Counted from the stretch's first letter, positions 8,644 to 15,706 are shown. The stretch is DNA of 22,407 nucleotides from Planctomycetaceae bacterium (GCA_947463775.1 CANHVD010000014.1:1-22407), one strand, 5' to 3'. The notes: generated by a model from the sequence alone, not told the origin. Program-made: numbers and translations.

Positions 8644-9066
8644 TCAAGTACGCCAGACTTGGATTCTCGCGCAGAATGCGGGCGCGTAGGTGTCGCCGGA
8701 GAGAGTTGGGCAAAGGCAATAATCCGCCTTCACCACAGATCCTGCGTTCGCATCGGCTTGCGGAGCGACAATCCAGAAGCCAAATTCCGGAGGAGCCACG
8801 ATCGCAACTACATTGGTTGCGACAAAGCGGCACTCGGTGTGATCGCATTCGCTGGAATGCTTGTCATGTGACACCGGCGATTCAGAATCCGACGACTGGT
8901 GGTGCGAGTGGCCCGGAGCATGTGAATGCCCGCAGTGCGTGGAATGCTGGGTCTCAGAGGTCTCGACACAATGACTCATGCAACCGTGGACATGATGCCA
9001 GCCGCATCCATAGACGCTGTGTAACAGCATCGTCAGAAGCGTCAAGCATCGAAAAAACACGGCCAC
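8644..9066 (-). CDS. Small secreted Cys/His-rich protein, probable metal binding
   Basis: A 140-residue protein starting at GTG 9066, which gives a short hydrophobic signal sequence (FFRCLTLLTMLLHSVYGC). An ATG at 9030 would remove most of it. Cysteines are at 7, 21, 29, 33, 45, 74, 79, 117, 119 and 132, with about fifteen histidines, densest at 24-56 (HCGHSHAPGHSHH) and in ECDHTEC (73-79). Residues 20-21 could be a poor lipobox (VYGC). There is no catalytic motif that I recognise. Small exported proteins of this make-up occur beside metal RND genes in planctomycetes as far as I recall, and this one lies directly upstream of the adaptor gene on the same strand. A periplasmic metal buffer or sensor is the likely role, by inference only. 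The last 25 residues are less certain because all three frames stay open for a while there. Confidence 0.68.
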   Translation of the reverse strand: MAVFFRCLTLLTMLLHSVYGCGWHHVHGCMSHCVETSETQHSTHCGHSHAPGHSHHQSSDSESPVSHDKHSSECDHTECRFVATNVVAIVAPPEFGFWIVAPQADANAGSVVKADYCLCPTLSGDTYAPAFCARIQVWRT

Positions 9067-9246
9067 AGGAACACTCCAGTGCGAGCTGACCTCGTACGGT
9101 TTGGAGATAAATCCAGGGAAAACCGCGTGGTCAACAACTGATGCAACTCTACATCATAGATCCCATGGCGCGAATATGAAGATGTTGCTTTTGCTCAACT
9201 GCGGTTTTGTGCTGATCGGGTTTTCCCCCGGAGTTGGGCCGGATGA

Positions 9247-10200
9247 TCAGGGGGTTTCCAGGGCATTCTTGAGTCGCATGAAGTTACCGTGGATTCGTGC
9301 GAAAACGCTGTTCGATGAATCCTGCAGCGGATACTCGCAGAGATCTATTCGGATCACGGTGAATCCAACCCCGGTAGCGAATGTGGCCGTCGATTCTGGT
9401 TGAAGTGAATTCAGCAGGAAGAAACGAGGCTGGTTTTTCGGCAGTTTATCCGCCAGGGCAGTCAACTCATCTTTCGCTCTGGATGTCAGTTCCTGAGATT
9501 CATCCCAGTGAACATATTGGAACTCCAAGCCCAGCTTGCTGGTCAGGTAATGATAGTTTGGGCTATCGCCAACCATAGTGATTTTCTGAGCGGAGGTTTT
9601 CTCAGAAATCTCTGCAGCGAGTTCTTGAGTTTTCGCAAGCTGCATCTTGATCATCGTTAACGCTGCGGTGATCTTGTTGGATGCTGCTGGATCCAATTCC
9701 ACAAAGAGATCTGCAACCCGAATGCATTGCGATTCGGCGAGTTCCGGGTCCAGCCAGGTGGCCCACACGGTTCCGGGATGAGCATGTTTACCTTCGGGGC
9801 CGTGTTGATGAGTGATTGCGTCCGGAATTCGGATGAATTCGGAGTAGTATCCAGCCGCCGTGTCCTTCAGGCGCGAGCCCGGCAGTGAGATTCGATCCTT
9901 CCACGGCTCATAGCCCGCGCCGCTGATCAGAATCATGTCGGCATTCTGGAGACGCTTTACATCGTCTTTCTGCGGCTTCCAGTTGCGAGACGCGATGTTA
10001 TCCGGAGTAATCTTGTGCACTTCGATGTGGTCACCAGCAAGTAAGTCAGCCACCTCGAAAAGTGGCTGACTTGTGACCATTACGACTGGATTCTTGTCGG
10101 CGGTGGAATTGCTCGATCGGTCAGTCGATGAGCTGTCCTTGACGTCGCCGCATCCAAAGATGAGCAAGCAGGCCGTCAGAATGAAGCCCCAGGAACGCAT
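9247..10200 (-). CDS. ZnuA/TroA-like metal-binding lipoprotein, orphan
   Basis: A 317-residue protein from ATG 10200, preceded by GGAG six bases upstream; ATGs at 10203 and 10212 are in frame alternatives. The lipobox LIFGC (C17) follows a hydrophobic signal, so it is a substrate for signal peptidase II. The cluster-9 SBP fold is visible in TSQPLFEVADLLAGD, VKRLQNADMILISGAGYEPW, WATWLDPELA and GDSPNYHYLTSKLGLEF. By eye alignment, the three histidines that bind zinc in ZnuA are replaced (about R72, A147 and S213/D212), while a histidine loop HQHGPEGKHAH (131-141) is present. No ABC ATPase or permease gene is adjacent. Position upstream of the Cys/His-rich protein and the efflux genes suggests metal capture rather than a complete importer. 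Fold confidence is good; ligand is unknown. Confidence 0.85.
   Translation of the reverse strand: MRSWGFILTACLLIFGCGDVKDSSSTDRSSNSTADKNPVVMVTSQPLFEVADLLAGDHIEVHKITPDNIASRNWKPQKDDVKRLQNADMILISGAGYEPWKDRISLPGSRLKDTAAGYYSEFIRIPDAITHQHGPEGKHAHPGTVWATWLDPELAESQCIRVADLFVELDPAASNKITAALTMIKMQLAKTQELAAEISEKTSAQKITMVGDSPNYHYLTSKLGLEFQYVHWDESQELTSRAKDELTALADKLPKNQPRFFLLNSLQPESTATFATGVGFTVIRIDLCEYPLQDSSNSVFARIHGNFMRLKNALETP
10043..10072 (-). repeat. Perfect 11-bp inverted repeat inside the SBP coding region
   Basis: AAGTCAGCCAC (10043-10053) is the exact complement of GTGGCTGACTT (10062-10072), with an 8-base loop. Outside these arms TGGTCAC (10028-10034) and GTGACCA (10073-10079) also pair if an 8-base bulge is allowed. 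The structure lies within codons encoding TSQPLFEVADLLAGD, so amino-acid choice limits but does not explain it. Confidence 0.6.
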
Positions 10201-10241
10201 CATCGACTCCATCAGTCAGTTGATTTAGTCGCCGTTTCGTT

Positions 10242-10269
10242 TGGATTGCTGGCTTCAGCCAGCAATCCA
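10242..10269. repeat. 12-bp hairpin between asd and the SBP gene
   Basis: TGGATTGCTGGC (10242-10253) pairs perfectly with GCCAGCAATCCA (10258-10269) around a TTCA loop. It lies 71 bases after the asd stop codon and 42 bases before the SBP start, both genes on the minus strand. Neither side has a T-run. It may mark the 3' end of asd mRNA, be a leader element of the SBP gene, or be a copy of a dispersed REP-type repeat. Confidence 0.65.
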
Positions 10270-10339
10270 CCGCAACCACAAGTGTCGATGCCAACTGTAG
10301 CCGGCACCACGAATCAAATCGACGCGCTACCAACAAGGT

Positions 10340-11347
10340 TTACTTCAGGTTCTTTGCCAGCAGCTCCGCAATCTGAACGGCGTTCGTCGCCGCACCTTTG
10401 CGAAGATTGTCGGAGACGCACCAGAACGTGATGGCATTCGGATTCGACATGTCCTTACGAATTCGGCCAATGAAGACGTCATCGCTGCCATCACAGGTGG
10501 ACGGCATCGGGTATTGGCTGTTGGCCGGATCATCGACGACTGTAATGCCAGGCGTTGCCGCGAAGAGCCGGCGAGCTTCTTCCACAGAGACTGGGCGTTC
10601 CGTTTCCACGTTGATTGTTTCGCTGTGACAGTTCGAAACAGGAATTCGAATACAAGTGGCGCAGACCTGAATGGATTCATCCCCCAGGATCTTGCGAGTT
10701 TCGTAGACCATCTTCAGCTCTTCGCTGGTGTATCCATCGTCCTTGAAACTGCCGATCTGTGGGATTGCGTTGAACGCGATTGGATACTTGAAGACCTGGT
10801 ACTGATAGTCTTTGCCTTCCAGATGCGCGCGGGAGCCGTCGATAAGGTCGGCGGTACCCTGCAGTCCCGCTCCACTGGTGGCCTGATAGGTGCTGACGAT
10901 CACGCGACGCACTTTTGCGGCATCATGTAATGGCTTCAGAGCCAGCACCATCTGAGTCGTTGAACAATTTGGACTCGCGATAATTCCTTTGGCATTCAAA
11001 GCCGCCTCAGGATTAATCTCCGGGACGACGAGAGCCACGTCGGGCTTCATACGCCAGAAGCCGGATTCGTCGATGACCTTGCAACCAGCTTTGATGGCTG
11101 ATGGCAGAAACTCGGCGGCGGTCTCATCCGGAGTGCTTGCGATGAGCAGGTCGATTCCTTTGAAACAGTCGTGAGTCAGTTCTTCCACTGTGATCGTGCT
11201 TCCGTTGAATTCCACTTTCTGGCCGGCGCTGCGGGCCGATGCGAGGAAGCGGAAGTTCTTTGCGGGGAATTTTCGTTCCTGCAGAAGCTGAAGAATGATT
11301 CGCCCTACGGCACCAGTCGCGCCAACGACGGCCACAGTGTTAAACAC
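10340..11347 (-). CDS. asd: Aspartate-semialdehyde dehydrogenase
   Basis: A 335-residue cytosolic enzyme that reduces beta-aspartyl phosphate with NADPH to aspartate semialdehyde, the branch point to lysine, diaminopimelate, threonine and methionine. The N-terminus has the dinucleotide loop VVGATGAVG (7-15). The nucleophile is C128 in SPNCSTTQ; the catalytic base is H241 in RIPVSNCHSE. The TSGAG segment near 157-161 and PQIGSF near 196 are typical. Length is normal. ATG 11347 directly precedes the Rossmann strand, so no earlier start is needed. It is divergent from the ECF sigma gene across 195 bases (11348-11542), which must hold both promoters. Downstream comes the 10242 hairpin, then the SBP gene, with no functional link apparent. 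Confidence 0.96.
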   Translation of the reverse strand: MFNTVAVVGATGAVGRIILQLLQERKFPAKNFRFLASARSAGQKVEFNGSTITVEELTHDCFKGIDLLIASTPDETAAEFLPSAIKAGCKVIDESGFWRMKPDVALVVPEINPEAALNAKGIIASPNCSTTQMVLALKPLHDAAKVRRVIVSTYQATSGAGLQGTADLIDGSRAHLEGKDYQYQVFKYPIAFNAIPQIGSFKDDGYTSEELKMVYETRKILGDESIQVCATCIRIPVSNCHSETINVETERPVSVEEARRLFAATPGITVVDDPANSQYPMPSTCDGSDDVFIGRIRKDMSNPNAITFWCVSDNLRKGAATNAVQIAELLAKNLK

Positions 11348-11542
11348 GGAATAATCCTTTCGAAACGGAAAGACAGCTCAGGGGAGCGGTGGAAGAAGTC
11401 AGCGAATTGTCGGTGGTAGCCCGTTTTCCAGACCACCAACGTACATGGGCTGTTCCTTTTGGGAGCGGGAAAATATCCTTCCCGGTGAGAATTTCCAATT
11501 CCGGCAGACAAACTGAGCATTCTCCCGACTTTTGACAATGCC

Positions 11543-12100
11543 GTGAACCAAACCGAAGCCTCCGAATTTCAGGCTCGTTTCAAAATCTGCGTTGGTCGCC
11601 TGACGCTGGAGCCGGAGCGCGCGCTGACGGAGATGTTCGACCTGGCGGCTCAGCGACTGGTTCGGTTTGCCGTCACAATTACTGGAAATCAGCCGGATGC
11701 AGAGGATGCACTGCAGGGGGCGTTTTCCCGCATTGCCTTTCGACCTCGGTTACTGGCGAATGCGGATGCTCCCTGGCCGTATTTGATTCGTTCGGTGAGA
11801 AACGAAGCACTGCGGATTATCCAAAAGAGACGAGGCAGTGGATATGAAACGCCGGATCGAGGTTCCAGCGAGGAAAGCGTGGAGGCTCAGGTCGTTCAGG
11901 AAGAAACGGCGGACAGTGTTCGAAGAGTGCTGCAATCCCTTCCCAAGTCTCAGTATGAGGTTGTCATTCTTAAGCATTGGGAAGAACTAACGTTTGCCGA
12001 AATCGCCGAAGCATTGGGATTGTCACAGAATACTGTGGCCAGCCGATACCGATATGCGATGGAAAAGCTTCAAAGAAGTCTTGAACCCCTTATAAAATAG
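11543..12100 (+). CDS. ECF-type RNA polymerase sigma factor
   Basis: A 185-residue sigma-70-family protein with only regions 2 and 4. Region 2 spans about 35-98 (VTITGNQPDAEDALQGAFSRIA, then PYLIRSVRNEALRIIQKRR). Region 4 spans about 122-180 with a clear helix-turn-helix, LTFAEIAEALGLSQNTVASRYRYAMEKL. No region 3 or extra C-terminal domain is present. Translation appears to start at GTG 11543; the ATG at 11538 is out of frame. The next gene, 51 bases downstream, encodes a one-TM protein, the common arrangement for a membrane anti-sigma factor, and a DUF1501 gene follows. The target regulon is unknown but probably includes this operon. Confidence 0.92.
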   Translation: MNQTEASEFQARFKICVGRLTLEPERALTEMFDLAAQRLVRFAVTITGNQPDAEDALQGAFSRIAFRPRLLANADAPWPYLIRSVRNEALRIIQKRRGSGYETPDRGSSEESVEAQVVQEETADSVRRVLQSLPKSQYEVVILKHWEELTFAEIAEALGLSQNTVASRYRYAMEKLQRSLEPLIK

Positions 12101-12151
12101 TTATCCCCACCCCAAAAATCCTGCCATGATTTTGTTCTCTTCAATGGACAA

Positions 12152-12625
12152 GTGAATCCAATGATCGATCCTGTCAAACGAATCACCGAACCTTTGCTTC
12201 CGGAGCATCAACTCCTGCGTGAAGTCGGTACGATGCCGCAGTTGTCTGGCGATCTGCGTTCCCGCGTCGTTGTCGATATTCGTCGTCAGGTCCGCTACGG
12301 CCGTTGGGCGGATCGACTTAGAATTGCTGCGGCGGTGTTGGCTGCAAGTTTATTGGTTTGCCTCGTCTGGAAGTTTCGCTGGACTGGTCAGGATCAGGTT
12401 GCCGAGCAGAAGCCGGTTGAGATTAAGGCACCAGTCGCTGTCCCTGCTCCGCCGTCGTCTGGAGTTTATTCCAGCAGTCCGGCTCCACCGGCTGAGCCTT
12501 CCAAGGTGCCTCAGGGAGGCCCATCATCTCTTCCAGACATGCGAGAAATGCAGCAATTGAATCGGCTGATTGAGGATATTCAGGGGCGGAACAACGTCCT
12601 TTGTGGGCTCGTGCCGATCTGGTGA
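12152..12625 (+). CDS. Putative single-TM anti-sigma protein
   Basis: No recognised domain. Up to 157 residues from GTG 12152, or 154 from ATG 12161. Residues 1-55 are cytosolic in character (LRSRVVVDIRRQVRYGRW), one TM segment covers about 58-74 (AAAVLAASLLVCLVWKF), and a long Pro/Ser-rich stretch (90-127) with a charged helix follows, presumably outside the membrane. This layout and the position right after an ECF sigma gene suggest an anti-sigma factor or its structural equivalent; no zinc-binding HxxxCxxC motif is present. The C-terminus (LCGLVPIW) looks abrupt: in another frame the sequence is open from 12574 to 12705, so a frameshift near 12575-12592 is possible. Role is inferred from position and topology. 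Confidence 0.6.
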   Translation: MNPMIDPVKRITEPLLPEHQLLREVGTMPQLSGDLRSRVVVDIRRQVRYGRWADRLRIAAAVLAASLLVCLVWKFRWTGQDQVAEQKPVEIKAPVAVPAPPSSGVYSSSPAPPAEPSKVPQGGPSSLPDMREMQQLNRLIEDIQGRNNVLCGLVPIW

Positions 12626-12864
12626 AAAAGCGCGGGCCGGGTACCTCTAGAATCCGGGAGTTCGGCGTTTGGCGAACGGCCCTCGGAGCGTGCCTTCTAC
12701 TTTATTGAATGGTAGTAACGATACGCGAAAACCTGATTTGCGTACTGACATCAACTCGGTACCATGTCGTTCGGCAAAGCATGAGTCGTTTTACCAATGG
12801 TGCGGGTGGCTGGCGACCGAAGTCATTTTCGGAAAGCAATCTCCCGGTATGACGGGATGAACTG

Positions 12865-14331
12865 ATGAGCCTCAATCAGTTTCCAAAGCTGTCTCATCCG
12901 AGCGTTTCTCGCAGGACCGCTGTTCAGGCTGGATCCATCGGGCTGCTTGGACTGGGAAGCAATCATTTGGCGGGACTGCGAGCGTCCGATTCTGCTGTCG
13001 GTTTCACAGGGACCGCTAAAACCTGCATCTATGTTTTCCTTTCCGGTGGTCTGTCTCAGTACGAGAGCTTTGATCCGAAGCCCAATGCTCCTGCAGAAGT
13101 ACGCGGCGAATTTTCGTCGATTTCAACTCAAACGTCTGGATTGGAGATTACGGAGCACCTGCCTGGGCTGGCAAAACGGAGTCAACTCTGGTCTGTCGTG
13201 CGGTCACTGACGCACTCGACGAATGAGCATACGCTGGGGCATTATTATATGCTTACTGGCCGTAGTGGGCCGACACCGGGATTTCGCGGCGATCGCCAGC
13301 CTCGTAGCAGCGATTTCCCTTCGATTGCCTCGACGATTGGCGATGCCATTCCGGCTCGCAGCAATCTGCCGCCCGCGATTGTACTGCCCGAGAGATTGGT
13401 GCATTGGTCCGGCGGTACCATTCCCGGAGCATATGGTGGCCTGATGGGATCTCATCGAGATCCGTTTTTTGTCGAAGCTTCTCCGTACGGCAATCCCTTT
13501 TGGCGCGGGGCTTATCCGGAGTACACGTTTCCCAACGAAACAAAAAAGGCGCCGACCTCGCCGGATGATCGAGTGTACCAGGCTCCAAGTCTGGCTCTGT
13601 CACCGGGCATGACAATGAAAAGGATGAACTCTCGAACCAGTCTGTTGACTTCGATTGATCGTCAGCGGCGAGAGCTGGAACAATCTGCGGCTGGCCGACA
13701 TTACGATGAGTTCCGGCAATCCGCGATTTCGTTGCTTTCGGAGCCGACAGTACGCAATTCGTTCGATGTGACGAATGCGGACGCTAAGACTCAGGAACGA
13801 TATGGACGCAACAGCTTTGGCTGGTCACTGTTGATGGCTCGCCGATTGGTTGAGGCTGGCGTGAACCTGATCCAGGTGAATCTTGGCAATAACGAAACCT
13901 GGGATACTCACGGGGACATCTTTTATCGCATGAAGAACAAGCTGCTGCCGCCAACAGATCAGGCGTTGTCAGCTCTGTTAGATGATCTGCAGAGTCTGGG
14001 ACTGCTCGACACGACATTGATCGTGATGGGCAGCGAGTTTGGACGAACTGCGAAACTGTCGACGCTCTCTGACTCATTTCCTCATGCCGGGCGTGATCAC
14101 TGGGGCGCGGTGCAGAGCGTGTTCTTTGCGGGCGGTGGTGTTCAAGGAGGCCGAGTGATAGGTTCGTCCGATGAATTGGGAGCTTATCCTGCGACGAGTC
14201 CTTTCAAGCCCGAGAACATGGCGGCCACGATGTACAGTGCTCTGGGTATTCCGGCCACGGCAGTCTGGAACGACGAATTCGAGCGACCGCATCAGGTCTA
14301 TTACGGCGAGCCAATTACAGAGCTGATGTAA
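12865..14331 (+). CDS. DUF1501 family protein (Tat-type signal)
   Basis: A 488-residue protein with a twin-arginine signal: SRRTAVQAG (residues 15-23) followed by a glycine/leucine-rich hydrophobic stretch to about 40, so export in folded form is likely. DUF1501 blocks follow in order: CIYVFLSGGLSQYESFDPKP, STNEHTLGHYYMLTGRSG, NLPPAIVLP, NLGNNETWDTHGDIF, LIVMGSEFGRTAK and FPHAGRDHWG. The family is related to the alkaline-phosphatase/sulfatase fold, but its substrate is not established. In planctomycetes DUF1501 genes usually follow a PSCyt2/PSD1 gene. Here the gene directly upstream is the anti-sigma-like one, after a 239-base gap. That gap holds only short open frames that I do not recognise. 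Family call is firm, function unknown. Confidence 0.93.
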   Translation: MSLNQFPKLSHPSVSRRTAVQAGSIGLLGLGSNHLAGLRASDSAVGFTGTAKTCIYVFLSGGLSQYESFDPKPNAPAEVRGEFSSISTQTSGLEITEHLPGLAKRSQLWSVVRSLTHSTNEHTLGHYYMLTGRSGPTPGFRGDRQPRSSDFPSIASTIGDAIPARSNLPPAIVLPERLVHWSGGTIPGAYGGLMGSHRDPFFVEASPYGNPFWRGAYPEYTFPNETKKAPTSPDDRVYQAPSLALSPGMTMKRMNSRTSLLTSIDRQRRELEQSAAGRHYDEFRQSAISLLSEPTVRNSFDVTNADAKTQERYGRNSFGWSLLMARRLVEAGVNLIQVNLGNNETWDTHGDIFYRMKNKLLPPTDQALSALLDDLQSLGLLDTTLIVMGSEFGRTAKLSTLSDSFPHAGRDHWGAVQSVFFAGGGVQGGRVIGSSDELGAYPATSPFKPENMAATMYSALGIPATAVWNDEFERPHQVYYGEPITELM

Positions 14332-14393
14332 GCGCGAACAACGAATCCGCTTCGCCTGTGATTCGCTATTTGTCCGAACCATGAATCGAACAT

Positions 14394-14421
14394 GCCCGAT
14401 ACTGCGGCGTGCAGATCGGGC
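14394..14421. repeat. Bulged hairpin between convergent genes
   Basis: GCCCGAT (14394-14400) pairs with ATCGGGC (14415-14421), and inside it CTGC (14402-14405) pairs with GCAG (14411-14414), leaving a one-base bulge and a GGCGT loop. It lies between the DUF1501 stop (14331) and the end of the second pilin-like gene (14514), where both mRNAs end. No T-run on either side, so it is a transcript-end structure at most. Confidence 0.5.
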
Positions 14422-14513
14422 GATGTGATGGTTTGTCATTCGGATCAAATTCAAGTTGGACGAGTGTTGTGATCGGTTCTGGTTGAACGCGATCGCATGC
14501 CTCGCAACTTTGA

Positions 14514-14870
14514 TCAAATTGGCGGCAATCCCGGTCCGTCGCCGTTTCCAGACTTCTCACCTGGGTCATTGCAGATGATGGTCAAGTTTGCGTCGCAGTC
14601 ACAGGTGTCAGCGCGGTCAGTGTAAGCGGCGCCGTATGTACGAGCGCTGAACTGATTGGCTCCTTTTGAGCTGCCGAAACCGGAATGATTGTAGGATTGA
14701 TTAAGGTTGCCAAAAGCACTGGAGAGATCGCTGAGTTCTCCCACGATCGCACATTGAAGTTCGACCATTCCAACCAGAAGTCCCAATACAAGGATCGTAC
14801 AAACGAGGACAAGTTCAGCGGAGAGGATTACACCGGACTCGTCGTTCCAGAGTGTTTTGAGAACGGACAT
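14514..14870 (-). CDS. Pilin-like small membrane protein, second paralogue
   Basis: A 118-residue protein from ATG 14870, with AGGTGA seven bases upstream; an in-frame start at 14918 is less likely. The N-terminus (MSVLKTLWNDESG) leads into one TM helix of about 25 residues with the VILSAELVLV core. The exterior part carries DLSSAFGNLNQSY, SSKG, TYGAAY and a Cys cluster, DTCDCDANL, then IIC. It resembles Flp/TadE-type pilins (short basic leader, Gly, hydrophobic helix with an early Glu), but Glu is at +6 after the Gly rather than +5. It is nearly identical to the product of 15002-15322 except at the C-terminus, where a Gly/Pro-rich tail (SGNGDGPGLPPI) is added. The terminator at 14936-14966 separates the two genes, so this one probably depends on read-through or a weak promoter of its own. 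Confidence 0.82.
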   Translation of the reverse strand: MSVLKTLWNDESGVILSAELVLVCTILVLGLLVGMVELQCAIVGELSDLSSAFGNLNQSYNHSGFGSSKGANQFSARTYGAAYTDRADTCDCDANLTIICNDPGEKSGNGDGPGLPPI

Positions 14871-14929
14871 TGAGAAATCACCTGAGGGGAAAATGATGAA
14901 GATCGGGGCGGCCTTCATGGCTCAACCGG

Positions 14930-14966
14930 AAAAAAGAAAAGGCAGGGACCAAGTCCCTGCCTTTTC
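14930..14966 (-). terminator. Intrinsic terminator after the first pilin-like gene
   Basis: GGCAGGGAC and GTCCCTGCC pair around a CAA loop, extended by AAAA/TTTT and a further G-C pair to 14 base pairs (14936-14949 with 14953-14966). Read on the minus strand the stem is followed by a T-run (14930-14935), the form of a rho-independent terminator. It begins 36 bases after the stop at 15002 and lies ahead of the second paralogue. It is the only textbook terminator in the window, which suggests strong transcription of the first gene. Confidence 0.9.
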
Positions 14967-15001
14967 AAATTTTGAGCAGACGCTCACTGCGTGGGCAGTG
15001 A

Positions 15002-15322
15002 TTACTTCTGAACTTCACCGATGTCGGTGCAAACGATGCTCAGGTTAGCGTCGCAGTCGCAGGTGTCAGCACGGTCGGTGTAAGCAGCACCGTAAGTGCG
15101 GGCCTTGAACTGATTTCCGCCCTTTGAGCTACCGAAACCAGATGTCTCGTAAGACTGGTTCAGGTTACCGAAAGCGCTTGACAGGTCGCTCAGTTCGGCA
15201 ACGATTGAGCACTGCAGCTCAACGAGACCAACGATCATGCCGAGAACCAGGATCGTGCTGACGAGCACGAGTTCAGCGGACAGAATTACACCAGCTTCAT
15301 CATTCCAGAGAGTCTTCAACAT
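15002..15322 (-). CDS. Pilin-like small membrane protein, first paralogue
   Basis: A 106-residue protein starting at ATG 15322. It has the same layout as its downstream copy: leader MLKTLWNDEAG, TM core VILSAELVLV, then DLSSAFGNLNQSY, SSKG, TYGAAY and the cysteine cluster DTCDCDANL with a further Cys four residues on. The helix, the NLNQSY region and the Cys cluster are almost unchanged between the copies, which points to selection on surface and packing. It ends EVQK without the Gly/Pro tail. No assembly genes (prepilin peptidase, tad/cpa ATPase) are in the window. Preceded by a pyrimidine-rich leader and followed by a strong terminator, it is likely the abundant member of the pair. I believe it belongs to a planctomycete family of Flp-like proteins of unknown function. 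Confidence 0.85.
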   Translation of the reverse strand: MLKTLWNDEAGVILSAELVLVSTILVLGMIVGLVELQCSIVAELSDLSSAFGNLNQSYETSGFGSSKGGNQFKARTYGAAYTDRADTCDCDANLSIVCTDIGEVQK

Positions 15323-15706
15323 TGTAGAGATCTTTCAACATAATCAGAGAGAGAAACGAGAGAGAGTTATGCCCGGCAACTGGTCGTGTGGAGGAATGTC
15401 TTTGGCCAAAGCTCATTCATTCACGTAAGTCGCAGACTCCGCAGGCTTCACAGCATTCATCCCGTTTGCTGTCTCAGCATCACACAGAGTTACCTGACAC
15501 GATGATGAGGAATGCCAACACCGTGCCATCAGGCTCGAATCTCTTTTTTCCCTAAGGGGTTTCCCTTCGAGACGTCGTGTAAGTGCTTAACTTTAAAGCA
15601 CTTGGGCCGTTTCGTTTTGGGTAGGTGTTTCCCTGCGTTTACGCATTGAGTGGCAACTGTGCCAAAGGACGTCGACACAATGCATAGTCTAATTGTCAAC
15701 GTTTCT
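15323..15706. other. 384-base gene-free region upstream of the pilin-like genes
   Basis: No convincing gene lies between the pilin-like start and the aroB stop. Directly before the pilin-like ATG the minus strand is pyrimidine-rich (CTCTCTCTCG, TTTCTCTCTCTG; plus-strand 15345-15366). A 12-base perfect palindrome CTTTGGCCAAAG sits at 15400-15411. AAGTGCTT (15581-15588) and AAGCACTT (15596-15603) form an 8-bp stem with a 7-base loop, which could mark the aroB mRNA end. TGCGT-TT-ACGCA lies at 15634-15645. The pilin promoter must be here, but I cannot place it. Confidence 0.6.

Noticed and set aside
9101..9403. Plus-strand frame containing a hydrophobic MKMLLLLNCGFVLIGF segment
   Set aside because: The hydrophobic piece looks like a signal peptide, but the rest is antisense to the conserved end of the SBP gene.
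10514..10930. Plus-strand open frame opposite asd
   Set aside because: The sense strand encodes the complete catalytic core of asd; the antisense product resembles nothing known.
12669..12860. 63-codon plus-strand frame before the DUF1501 gene
   Set aside because: Starts with TTG, has no ribosome-binding site, signal or recognisable domain, and a competing frame (ATG 12709) is equally open.
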